DNA from: Longimicrobiaceae bacterium
GTDB lineage: Bacteria > Gemmatimonadota > Gemmatimonadetes > Longimicrobiales > Longimicrobiaceae
Assembly: GCA_036375715.1 (NCBI GenBank)
Contig: DASVBS010000080.1
Location: 1 to 33,577 of the forward strand
Direction: 5' to 3'
DNA: 33,577 bases
Shown: in pieces, positions 1 to 7,385 of the stretch
Layout of the letters: each line of letters starts with the position of its first letter
How positions within the stretch are numbered: the first letter of the stretch is position 1
The notes under the pieces: generated by a model
What the model saw: only the letters and a program-made list of their open reading frames with translations
The model's database searches: none
Told to the model about the DNA's origin: nothing
Translations under genes and position numbers: made by a program

Positions 1-476
1 CCAGCTATGACGTAGTCTTCCACGTCGACCTGCTCAGTCACTTTCCGGATCCGATCAGGGCGCTCAAAGCAATGGCGAGCCTGCTTCGCCCCGGTGGAGT
101 ACTCTGTTTCGAGGTAGGTATCTTCGCCGGACTCTCGCCTCGTTGGTATCGCTGGATCGGACGGCTCGGATACCCTCAACATCGATGGTTCTATTCCGAA
201 GCCGCGATACACCAGCTACTCGACCGAGCAGGTCTGAAGGTCGACGCAATGAAGCGATTCGGGCTATTTCCCGCGACCATCCTGAGCACTGTAGGGAACC
301 GATTCCTGCGAAGCCCGGAAGACAAGCCGCGCGGACGGGACGGAAGACCCGCTCCCACCAGAGGTTTGAACAAGATATACAGCCGGCTTCAATACCTTCT
401 GCGCTACCGTATCGGTGCATTCGTCCCGCCCGTCGGCCCCCACGCCGTGTTCGTGACCGCCAGTCCGAAAAGTTGA
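1..476 (+). CDS. SAM-dependent methyltransferase, C-terminal part (5' end outside window)
   Basis: The frame is open from base 3 to the TGA at 474-476, so the gene begins left of the window; about 158 residues are visible. The visible part opens with SYDVVFHVDLLSHFPDP, the usual post-motif-II strand and loop of class I methyltransferases. It continues with LLRPGGVLCFEVG (motif III region, L-x-PGG). This pattern is typical of the Methyltransf_11/23 type that methylates small molecules or glycan/lipid acceptors. The SAM-binding glycine motif must lie upstream and cannot be checked. The tail is basic and aromatic (KIYSRLQYLLRYRIG), which could mean membrane proximity, but that is a guess. The gene is followed 52 bp later by a glycosyltransferase in the same orientation, so it most likely methylates a sugar or lipid-linked intermediate of the same pathway. 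Substrate unknown. Confidence 0.75.
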   Translation, partial: SYDVVFHVDLLSHFPDPIRALKAMASLLRPGGVLCFEVGIFAGLSPRWYRWIGRLGYPQHRWFYSEAAIHQLLDRAGLKVDAMKRFGLFPATILSTVGNRFLRSPEDKPRGRDGRPAPTRGLNKIYSRLQYLLRYRIGAFVPPVGPHAVFVTASPKS

Positions 477-528
477 TCGCCATCGCACTGCCGATCTCCG
501 GCGGGCATACTCTGCACCTGAAGGACAA

Positions 529-1815
529 ATGGACGGTCCTATCAGGGTATACTTCCTGGCTCACCAGCTGGGACGCTTCGTCTCGGACTTCGGCGCCCTT
601 CCTCGCTACCTCACGCGTCGGGGTATCGCCGCGACCGTTTTCGTACCCGAGCACCCGCGCACCATCCGAGCTGGCTGGTCACGACCCGATCAGATCGCGG
701 CCAGCCGGCGGCGACTACCGGAGAGCACCGACGTCCGCCAGCTCCCGTTCGACCGGGAGGCTCTAAGCCTATCCGCTCTCCTTCGCACGGCCTGGGTAGT
801 GTACCGGGTTGCACAGAAGAGCGTTGCGGCCGCCTATGTCCTGTGCGGATTCGTGCCCAATGTCGTGTGCGGTCTTCCCCTGCGCCTGCTGGATCGTCCT
901 TGCGTATTCCTCGTGACCGGGCTGGGCAGCGCTTTCGATGCTCCCACCTGGCGCAGGCGCTGGTCCCGGTTCGCTGCCGCGTCGCTGTATCGCTACCTCT
1001 TCGCTGGCAAGAACAGTCGGGTGATTGTGCACAATCACGAGGACCGTGACTATCTCGTCCACGAGTTGCACGTGGCCCGCTGGCGGGTGGAGGTGACACC
1101 GGGATGCGGGGTCGATCCCGAAGAATATCCGTGGCTTCCTCCTCCTCCACCTCGTTCCAGAAAGATCGTTCTCGTACCGGTTCGGCTATTGAAGGAGAAG
1201 GGAGTGCTGGACGCGGCTGCAGCCTCCGCGAGGCTGCGGGCGCGTGGCATCGACCACGAGATGTGGTTCTCCTGTTCCGTCGATCCTGGCAATCCCTCCT
1301 CGCTGACTGAACCCGAGATCGAAGCGCTGAAGCGAGACATTCCCACCATTCGCTTCGTGGGATACCAGCCCACCACGCAGCCCCTCTACGCTCAATGTGA
1401 CGTGGTTCTCATTCCCACCCGCTATCGCGAGGGGCTCCCCACCGCCATCCTCGAAGCTGCTGCATGCGGACGACCCATCGTCGCGACAGACAATGTGGGG
1501 TGTCGAGAGTTCGTCGAAGACGGTCGAACGGGCCTACTGGTCTCCCCCGGGGACCCCGAGGACATGGCGCAGGCTCTTTCCCGCCTACTGACTGATCACG
1601 ATCTCGCCGAGGACCTCCGCAGGGATGCATACCAGAAATTTCTCTCGGGATATACCAAGGCGGTGATGGTCAAGAAGACGATGGACACTCTCGCCGCGCT
1701 CGGCGTGCCCCTGAGGCGTCGTCCTGAGTCAGATCGAGCGAGCCGTCCGGTCCCCCCTCGCCTTCAAGCCTCCCCTGCCGGCGAGATCCACCTGCATACA
1801 GGGAGCACACGATGA
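529..1815 (+). CDS. Glycosyltransferase family 4 (GT-B fold)
   Basis: The product is 428 residues, a normal length for a GT4 retaining transferase that moves a sugar from a nucleotide sugar to an acceptor at the cytoplasmic membrane face. The N-terminal acceptor domain (about 1-200) has the short loop GLGSAF and the strand RVIVHNHEDRDYL. The C-terminal donor domain starts near VLVPVRLLKEKGVLDA. It carries the family signature EGLPTAILEAAACGRP, in which the two glutamates (E-x7-E) contact the donor sugar and diphosphate, followed by FVEDGRTGLLV. The ATG at 529 is preceded by GAAGGAC, an acceptable ribosome binding site. The last ~40 residues are proline- and arginine-rich and look disordered. 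The stop overlaps the cupin start (ATGA), so the two are translationally coupled. Donor and acceptor cannot be read from the sequence. Confidence 0.88.
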   Translation: MDGPIRVYFLAHQLGRFVSDFGALPRYLTRRGIAATVFVPEHPRTIRAGWSRPDQIAASRRRLPESTDVRQLPFDREALSLSALLRTAWVVYRVAQKSVAAAYVLCGFVPNVVCGLPLRLLDRPCVFLVTGLGSAFDAPTWRRRWSRFAAASLYRYLFAGKNSRVIVHNHEDRDYLVHELHVARWRVEVTPGCGVDPEEYPWLPPPPPRSRKIVLVPVRLLKEKGVLDAAAASARLRARGIDHEMWFSCSVDPGNPSSLTEPEIEALKRDIPTIRFVGYQPTTQPLYAQCDVVLIPTRYREGLPTAILEAAACGRPIVATDNVGCREFVEDGRTGLLVSPGDPEDMAQALSRLLTDHDLAEDLRRDAYQKFLSGYTKAVMVKKTMDTLAALGVPLRRRPESDRASRPVPPRLQASPAGEIHLHTGSTR

Positions 1816-2195
1816 CACGATCCGTAGCGCAGTTATCCTTCGATCGATGCAACCTGCAGGACCTCTCCCTTGAACAGCGACGCGCCCACCACGGGCAGGG
1901 TGAGATCAGCTTCCGAAGGATCGTCGAGCGTGGTGAGGTCTCCGGTCCCTGCAACTTCATCGATTACGCCGTTGTACCCCCCGGCGCATCGATTGGTGAG
2001 CACCGTCACCGGTCCGACGAGGAGGAGTTCTACCTGATCCTGGAGGGAGAGGGGACGATGTGGCGCAACGGGGAGGAGTTCCGCGTACGCAAGGGGGATC
2101 TCATTCGCAATCCACCGAACGGGTTGCACCGACTGGAGAACCGAGCGGATCGTCCGCTTCGACTGTTCGTGTTCGAGCTGGCAGTGATCCCATGA
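1812..2195 (+). CDS. Small cupin-domain protein
   Basis: This is a 127-residue single-domain cupin. Cupin motif 1 is visible as GASIGEHRHRSDEEEFYLILEGEG: two histidines (H-x-H) and a downstream glutamate, the usual metal ligands. Motif 2 is GDLIRNPPNGLHRLEN, supplying the last histidine. All four expected ligands are therefore present and a divalent metal is likely. Small cupins of this kind are isomerases, epimerases, dioxygenases or ligand sensors, so the fold does not fix the reaction. It overlaps the glycosyltransferase stop by ATGA and its own TGA overlaps the nucleotidyltransferase ATG at 2192. It is thus embedded in the sugar operon, where a sugar-phosphate isomerase or epimerase role is the simplest reading (inference). 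Confidence 0.85.
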   Translation: MTRSVAQLSFDRCNLQDLSLEQRRAHHGQGEISFRRIVERGEVSGPCNFIDYAVVPPGASIGEHRHRSDEEEFYLILEGEGTMWRNGEEFRVRKGDLIRNPPNGLHRLENRADRPLRLFVFELAVIP

Positions 2196-2992
2196 ACGTC
2201 GTGGGCCTGGTGATGGCCGGCGGCCGCGGCGAGCGCGCGCGTCGATCGATCGCGGACATTTCGAAGCCGCTTCTCGAAGTCGGCGGGGTGACCTTGATCG
2301 AGCGCAACCTTCTCGCCCTGGTGGAGGCAGGCTTTCGGAAGCTCGTGGTCTCGGTGTCGGCAGCCGATTCCGCGCTCAGTTCCTTCGTGGCAGACCGGTG
2401 CGGGACGCTGGTCGGATCGTGGGGAGGATCGCTAGAGCTGCTGGCTGAGCGCTGGCCGCGGGGAAACATCGGGTGCGCGGCCGAGCTGCGGGGTCGCGGC
2501 GCGACGGTCCTGGTTGTCTTCGCCGACAACCTTACGAGCATGAGCTTGCACTCGATTGTGCGGTCGCACGTCGAGCACGACGCGGATCTCACCCTGGCGA
2601 CTCACCGGGAAGCAATTCCCATCCCCTACGGAGAAGTTCGCGTCCGCCAGGGGCGGGTGACGGAGTACTCGGAGAAGCCCGTACACCGCGTCCTGATCTG
2701 TAGCGGCATCGCCGTCCTAGGAGAGCGAGCGCTGGCCGCCATTCCCGCGGACGAAGCGATGGGCATCTCCCAGCTCGCACGGAAGCTCATCGACCAGGGA
2801 GCGCTGGTGCGCGAATATCGCCATTCCGCATCCTGGGTAGACGTAAACGATGCTGCCTCCCTCAGCCGAGCGGAGCTCCTGTTCTCCAGATCGCAGCGCG
2901 AATTCACGCCCCCGTCCAACGACCCGCGCGCCGACCGTTCACGACCGCTCGTCGAAGCCGGCGCTCCCCATACGTCGCGAAGGCCTGGATGA
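2192..2992 (+). CDS. Sugar-phosphate nucleotidylyltransferase (NTP_transferase fold)
   Basis: The product has 266 residues from the ATG at 2192, which overlaps the cupin stop. A longer in-frame start at 2060 lies inside the cupin gene and would add 44 unrelated residues, so I reject it. The N-terminus MNVVGLVMAGGRGERARR is the nucleotide-binding G-G-x-G-x-R loop, and SKPLLEVGG follows with the conserved lysine-proline. VVFADNL is the family's metal-binding (G/A)D strand. EYSEKP and the late WVDVNDAASLSRAE match the glucose-1-phosphate/mannose-1-phosphate nucleotidylyltransferase pattern. The enzyme should couple a sugar (or cyclitol) phosphate to NTP to give an NDP-activated donor for the glycosyltransferase upstream. 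The stop (2992) overlaps the next start by ATGA. The ~20 terminal residues are low-complexity and probably disordered. Confidence 0.87.
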   Translation: MNVVGLVMAGGRGERARRSIADISKPLLEVGGVTLIERNLLALVEAGFRKLVVSVSAADSALSSFVADRCGTLVGSWGGSLELLAERWPRGNIGCAAELRGRGATVLVVFADNLTSMSLHSIVRSHVEHDADLTLATHREAIPIPYGEVRVRQGRVTEYSEKPVHRVLICSGIAVLGERALAAIPADEAMGISQLARKLIDQGALVREYRHSASWVDVNDAASLSRAELLFSRSQREFTPPSNDPRADRSRPLVEAGAPHTSRRPG

Positions 2993-5190
2993 CCGGCAAC
3001 CGCGTTCTCATCACCGGCGTACAAGGATTCATCGGGTCGTACCTGACCGCCCACTGGTTACAGTGCGACACGACGGCCACGATTATCGGCGTCGGTCGTT
3101 CGCCGGAAGCTTTCCATGCCTTCACACACGAGATCCGCCCCGCGGAGACTCCCTTCAAAGCCCCCCTACCCGAGGCACTGATACACGCGCGGCGGGATGA
3201 GCGGTACAGCTATCACAGCCTGGACCTGCGTGACCGCGCGGCGGTGAGGCGACTGATCGAGGACTGTTCCTTTACGCATATCGTTCATCTCGCCGGCTCT
3301 CTTCGGGACGAACCGGCCGAGCAACTGTTCACGAATAATGTCCTGGCGACGGCCACCCTGCTGGAGTGTATCGCCGAAACGGCCCTTCCCCCTCCGCGCA
3401 TCGTCATCGCTTCGACAGGATCCGTGTACGGAAAGGCCGGAGGCGGTGCACCTCCGCGAGGACCCGCGCCGGAGCAGCCCGTCGATCTGTATTCCACCAG
3501 CAAGCTAGCCACCGAGCAGGCCTCCAAGATCCTGGCAGCACGTCACGCCCTTCCTCTGCTCCTTGCTCGCATCTTCAATGTTGTCGGACCAGGTCAGGAC
3601 GAGCGTCACCTCTGCGGCTGGCTTGCGCGCCAGATTGCTCAGATCCGAAACCGGTATCAGGCACCGGAGATCAGGGTGGGTCCGCTGGATACGACTCGAG
3701 ATTTCCTCGACGTGCGTGAGGTGGCACTCGCCCTCTATTTGCTCGCCACCCGGGGTCGCGCGGGGGCGACGTATGACGTGGGATCGGGTGCGGAGACTCC
3801 CGCCGGCCGGGTACTCGAGCACCTCTGCGAGATCGCCGGCCTGGATGGCTCCCTGACCATACGCAGGCTCCCTGCGCGGGCGGCCGATATCCCCAGGCTG
3901 GTGGCGGATACTGCACCACTTGCCGAGCTCGGCTTTGCCCCGGAAATACCGCTCCGCACCAGTCTCGTGGACCTGCTCACCTATTATGAAGATATTCTTC
4001 TAGCCCGACGTCCCCACCACCTCTCCAGCCGACGATTGCCCGGTGCCGCAGATGCGGAGCTACCGGGCGTCTCTCTGCTGGAAGTACGCAATCAGCGGGA
4101 GCATCGCTATACGATTCATGTTGGGCCGGATATTCTGCAGACATTACCCCAGCTTCTGGCTCGCGCCTATCCGGGAGTCCGTATGGCGGTGCTCACGGAT
4201 GATCGTGTTTTCGCCCTGCTCGGCGAAGCATTCGTGCGCGATCTCTGTTCGGTCGACATCGCGACTGTACCCATTGTAGTCGAGCAAGGGGAACAATCGA
4301 AATCACTCCACGTGCTGTCGTCGATTGCGGAACAGCTATTCCGTGGCAAGCTGGACCGCCGGGGCCTGCTGCTGAACCTGGGTGGCGGCATGATCACCGA
4401 TCTCGGCGGGTTTGTGGCCGCCACCTACATGCGCGGCATTCGCTACGCCAATGTTCCCACCACATTGCTGGCACAGCACGATGCAGCCGTGGGTGGTAAA
4501 GTGGCGGTCAATACTCCCTGGGCGAAGAACTTCCTGGGAGCGTTTCACGATCCGGCGGCGGTCTACTGTGACACCGCCGCGCTGAGATCATTGGATGCGC
4601 GCGCGATCAGCTCCGGTATCGCCGAGGCCATCAAAGTGGCCATCATCCGCGAGCCCGATCTCTTCGGCTTGCTGGAACGAGAGGAGCGCGCCATTCGGGA
4701 GCTCCGCGATGCGGCTGTGCTCGGGGAAGTCGTCCTCCGGGCGACGAAAGCGAAGATCGAGTTGCTCGCCCCCGATCCTTTCGAGGCGGACCTGCGGCGC
4801 GCTCTGAATCTCGGTCACAGTTTCGCGCACACACTCGAGACGACGCTCGGCTACCGCCGAATCCTTCACGGTGAGGCAGTCGGATTCGGGATTGCCGTGG
4901 CCGCGGAGATCGCTTGTTCGCGGGGGGTGTGCGACCGGACCACAGCCGATCGAATTCACCAACTGTTGGCTGCCTACGATCTGCCTCCGCGGGTGGAGAT
5001 GGAGGATCTGTTGAGTGCCATCGATCACATGGCGGCGATCCGACTCATCCGCGGGAATCACCTGCACTTCGTTCTGCCCGAGGGAATCGGTGCAGTGCGG
5101 ATCGTGCCTGACCTCTCGCGAGACGAACTGCGCCAGGCTCTGGAGGCGATCGCCGAACATCCGACACTCGGCAATTGCATCGCGGCGTGA
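2989..5190 (+). CDS. Fusion: NAD-dependent SDR sugar epimerase/dehydratase + 3-dehydroquinate-synthase-like sugar phosphate cyclase
   Basis: A single 733-residue frame holds two complete enzymes. Residues 1-~345 are an extended SDR: VLITGVQGFIG (Rossmann G-x2-G-x2-G), VHLAGSL, ASTGSVYG and Y168-STS-K172 (catalytic YxxxK). Residues ~365-733 are a sugar phosphate cyclase: GGG near 465 followed by a TD, PTTLLAQHDAAVGGKVAVN with K504 and N508, KNFLGAFHDP, E546/K549 (AEAIK), R603, N607, H610 and H614 in RALNLGHSFAHTLE, and H627 in LHGEAV. These match the NAD, zinc and substrate residues of AroB-type dehydroquinate synthases. However, the C-terminal lysine pair that usually precedes G-K-x-RFVLP is not evident (AAIRLIRGNHLHFVLP at ~683). 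The central operon position between a nucleotidyltransferase and a ROK kinase argues for a dedicated sugar-cyclising step rather than housekeeping shikimate synthesis. The exact substrate is unknown. Confidence 0.85.
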   Translation: MTGNRVLITGVQGFIGSYLTAHWLQCDTTATIIGVGRSPEAFHAFTHEIRPAETPFKAPLPEALIHARRDERYSYHSLDLRDRAAVRRLIEDCSFTHIVHLAGSLRDEPAEQLFTNNVLATATLLECIAETALPPPRIVIASTGSVYGKAGGGAPPRGPAPEQPVDLYSTSKLATEQASKILAARHALPLLLARIFNVVGPGQDERHLCGWLARQIAQIRNRYQAPEIRVGPLDTTRDFLDVREVALALYLLATRGRAGATYDVGSGAETPAGRVLEHLCEIAGLDGSLTIRRLPARAADIPRLVADTAPLAELGFAPEIPLRTSLVDLLTYYEDILLARRPHHLSSRRLPGAADAELPGVSLLEVRNQREHRYTIHVGPDILQTLPQLLARAYPGVRMAVLTDDRVFALLGEAFVRDLCSVDIATVPIVVEQGEQSKSLHVLSSIAEQLFRGKLDRRGLLLNLGGGMITDLGGFVAATYMRGIRYANVPTTLLAQHDAAVGGKVAVNTPWAKNFLGAFHDPAAVYCDTAALRSLDARAISSGIAEAIKVAIIREPDLFGLLEREERAIRELRDAAVLGEVVLRATKAKIELLAPDPFEADLRRALNLGHSFAHTLETTLGYRRILHGEAVGFGIAVAAEIACSRGVCDRTTADRIHQLLAAYDLPPRVEMEDLLSAIDHMAAIRLIRGNHLHFVLPEGIGAVRIVPDLSRDELRQALEAIAEHPTLGNCIAA

Positions 5191-5193
5191 CCG

Positions 5194-6120
5194 ATGGAAG
5201 CGACCCTTGGAGTGGACCTGGGCGGTACGAAGTTGCTCGCCACAGCGAGCGACCGCACGGAGAATGTCGTCGCCAGTTTCCAGCACGCGACCGGCCCTGC
5301 TTTCCGACCGGAACAGATGCTGACCGTGCTCCGATCCATTCTTGCGAAGCTTTCCACCAGCGGAGTCCGCGTTCAACGTGTCGGCATTGGCTTTCCCGGT
5401 CTGGTCGAACGGCATTCGGGACGAGTGCATTCATCCGTGATTCTGCCCACCTGGCGGGACTACCCGCTCGCAGAACGCGTCGAAGACGACCTCGGAGTCC
5501 GGTGCTATGTCGACAATGACGTGAATGTTGCCGCCCGAGCCGAAGCCAGGGAACGCAATCTGGGCCGCGGCGATAGCATGCTGTTCGTGTCCATCGGAAC
5601 CGGCGTCGGGGGAGCGCTCGTGCTGGATGGGCGGATATGGGAAGGCGCCTCCGGCCTGGCAGGAGAGATCGGCCATGTGAGCATTTCGCGGACTGGCCCG
5701 AGGTGCCTCTGCGGACGTCGAGGGTGCGTGAACCTTTTCGCGTCAGGCACCGCCATTGAAAGACAGCTCCGGCATCAGAGCGCAGGGGTGGCGCTCGCCC
5801 ACAAGCGAGATCCGTCGGTGGTCAGTGTGGTGAGGAAGGCGGCGCAGGCGCTGGGAATCGCGGTTGGGAGCGCCATGAACCTGCTCAACCCGACATTGGT
5901 GGTGCTCGGAGGAGGAGTCGCGCAGTACGGAGCGGCGTATCTGGAGGCCGTACGCGACGCGGTCGCGCGGGAAGCGTTTCCGGAAATTGCCCAAGCATGC
6001 CGGGTGGAGCTGACTCGCGCAGGCTACGCAGCCGGAGCCTACGGCGCAACAATCCTGGCCGGTGAAGCCGAGGTACGGTCGCGCACCGCGGGGCCGGCGC
6101 TGGCGAGGCCCAGCCACTGA
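5194..6120 (+). CDS. ROK-family sugar kinase
   Basis: This 308-residue protein begins 3 bp after the fusion gene's stop. GVDLGGTKLLATA is the ATP phosphate-1 loop, GIGFPGLVE is conserved, and YVDNDVNVAA carries the catalytic aspartate (second D of DND). SIGTGVGGALVLDG is the second phosphate loop. The ROK zinc signature is intact: the histidine of GEIGHV plus the C-x-C-G-x2-G-C set in CLCGRRGC. LNPTLVVLGGGVA closes the adenosine site. The enzyme should phosphorylate a hexose, an amino sugar or, by analogy with ROK/glucokinase-like kinases in C7-cyclitol pathways, a cyclitol. Family membership is certain; substrate is not. There is no helix-turn-helix domain at the N-terminus, so it is a kinase rather than a ROK repressor. 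Its TGA overlaps the next ATG (TGATG). Confidence 0.93.
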   Translation: MEATLGVDLGGTKLLATASDRTENVVASFQHATGPAFRPEQMLTVLRSILAKLSTSGVRVQRVGIGFPGLVERHSGRVHSSVILPTWRDYPLAERVEDDLGVRCYVDNDVNVAARAEARERNLGRGDSMLFVSIGTGVGGALVLDGRIWEGASGLAGEIGHVSISRTGPRCLCGRRGCVNLFASGTAIERQLRHQSAGVALAHKRDPSVVSVVRKAAQALGIAVGSAMNLLNPTLVVLGGGVAQYGAAYLEAVRDAVAREAFPEIAQACRVELTRAGYAAGAYGATILAGEAEVRSRTAGPALARPSH

Positions 6121-7385
6121 TGGGTACCATTGCTGAATGTGCGAAAGTCGCTCTGATCGGTGGCGGTGTCTACGTAGCCAGGCTATGTGAGCTGCTCGCC
6201 GCCACAAGCCCGCTCCCAAACCTCCATCTTTCTCTCGTCGCTCGACGTGCCAACCGGCTGCGGGTGATCGCGGAGCATGCCAAGCGCCGCGTTCGATTGC
6301 ACCGCACCGATTGGCAACTCACTGCACATGTCGATATCGAGTCGGCCGTCGCAGGCGCGAGCTTGGTAGTCTTGCTGATCCGGGTCGGCGGCCTCCGAGC
6401 GCGATTGTACGACGAGACGTTCCCGGAGCGCTTTGGGCTGGTGGGGGACGAAGGGCTCGGCGCGGGAGGCATGGCCAACGCCTGGAGGACCCTGCCGGTG
6501 CTCACAGCGATAGCGGATACGCTCCGTCGTGTCGCGCCGAAGGCGCCCGTGGTGAACCTGGTTGCTCCGCTCGGGATCACCACACGATTGTTGCTGGACG
6601 AAGGGCTGCGGGCTTTTGGTATTTGCGAGCTTCCCCATACGACGCAGCAGAGATTGCTCTCGGCCCGGGGCGATCACCGAGGAGCGCGGTTGCACTATGT
6701 GGGGCTCAACCACCTCGGCTGGTTCTGGGGCGCCAACGCGGCCGGAGAGGTGGCACTCCACGAAGCAGTGCGATTCGGACTCGTCGAACAACGCGTTCTG
6801 CGCGAATTCGGCGCCGCCCCGCTGCATTACTACTACCGGATCTATGATCCCCCCGCAGCGCTACGGCTGGGCGTGAACGCGCCCCGCGGGCGGGCTCGTT
6901 GGCTCATATCCCTGGACCACCACATTTACCGACGCATCCGTTGCGAACCGGGAGGCGACGTGCCGGAATACGGTGAGCGGCCGACGCCGTGGTTCGAGCA
7001 CGCGATCATCCCGGTGATGACTGCGTTGCTCAGCGGTGGTACCCATGTTGGCTTCGCCGATTTCGTCGTCGAGCCGCAAATGACATGGGCTCCGCGAGGC
7101 GTCGTGGTAGAGGTGCCGGCGGCAATTGCCTCCGGTACCGCCGTGGCCGATTCCCTACCCCACCCGCCGCCACGCGTGGTCGACTTCCTCTCCAGAGTTG
7201 CCGAGGCCGAAGACCTCACCTACCGCGCCGCCATCAATCGAGACCGAAGAAGAATGAAGGCGGCGGCACGCCTGCTAGCGCGGCGACTCGAACCACCTCT
7301 CCTCGATGAGTTGACGAACGCGATCTGCGGCGGCGTCAGCCCCTATGTCGCGGAGCCGCTGCCCTCCGACAATATCGCCCTATGA
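6120..7385 (+). CDS. Divergent GH4-like NAD-dependent glycosidase/oxidoreductase
   Basis: A 421-residue protein with the layout of glycoside hydrolase family 4, enzymes that use NAD and a divalent metal to oxidise the sugar at C3 before eliminating the aglycone. Visible family marks are VALIGGGVYVARL (Rossmann loop), LLIRVGGLRARLYDE (the RVGG-x-x-AR-x-x-DE block), the cysteine in FGICELP and the histidine in YVGLNHLGW; cysteine and histidine are the usual metal ligands. Differences are marked: the family GQET block reads GDEGLGAGG, and the Asn-Pro of the N-P-S-G-I block is replaced (NLVAPLGI). The fold and cofactor use look conserved but the substrate pocket is changed, so hydrolysis of a 6-phosphoglycoside should not be assumed. 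It may instead be an NAD-dependent redox or epimerase step on the pathway sugar. ATGA overlap with the following gene. Confidence 0.78.
   Translation: MGTIAECAKVALIGGGVYVARLCELLAATSPLPNLHLSLVARRANRLRVIAEHAKRRVRLHRTDWQLTAHVDIESAVAGASLVVLLIRVGGLRARLYDETFPERFGLVGDEGLGAGGMANAWRTLPVLTAIADTLRRVAPKAPVVNLVAPLGITTRLLLDEGLRAFGICELPHTTQQRLLSARGDHRGARLHYVGLNHLGWFWGANAAGEVALHEAVRFGLVEQRVLREFGAAPLHYYYRIYDPPAALRLGVNAPRGRARWLISLDHHIYRRIRCEPGGDVPEYGERPTPWFEHAIIPVMTALLSGGTHVGFADFVVEPQMTWAPRGVVVEVPAAIASGTAVADSLPHPPPRVVDFLSRVAEAEDLTYRAAINRDRRRMKAAARLLARRLEPPLLDELTNAICGGVSPYVAEPLPSDNIAL

Noticed and set aside
2060-2191. Upstream start of the nucleotidyltransferase
   Set aside because: The extra 44 residues lie inside the cupin gene and precede the canonical N-terminal MAGG loop; the ATG at 2192 overlaps the cupin stop as in the rest of the operon.
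4081-5190. Naming the cyclase domain 2-epi-5-epi-valiolone synthase
   Set aside because: The motifs VGGK-x-AVN and LNLGH are dehydroquinate-synthase-like and differ from those I know for valiolone synthases; the operon context alone is not enough to fix the substrate.
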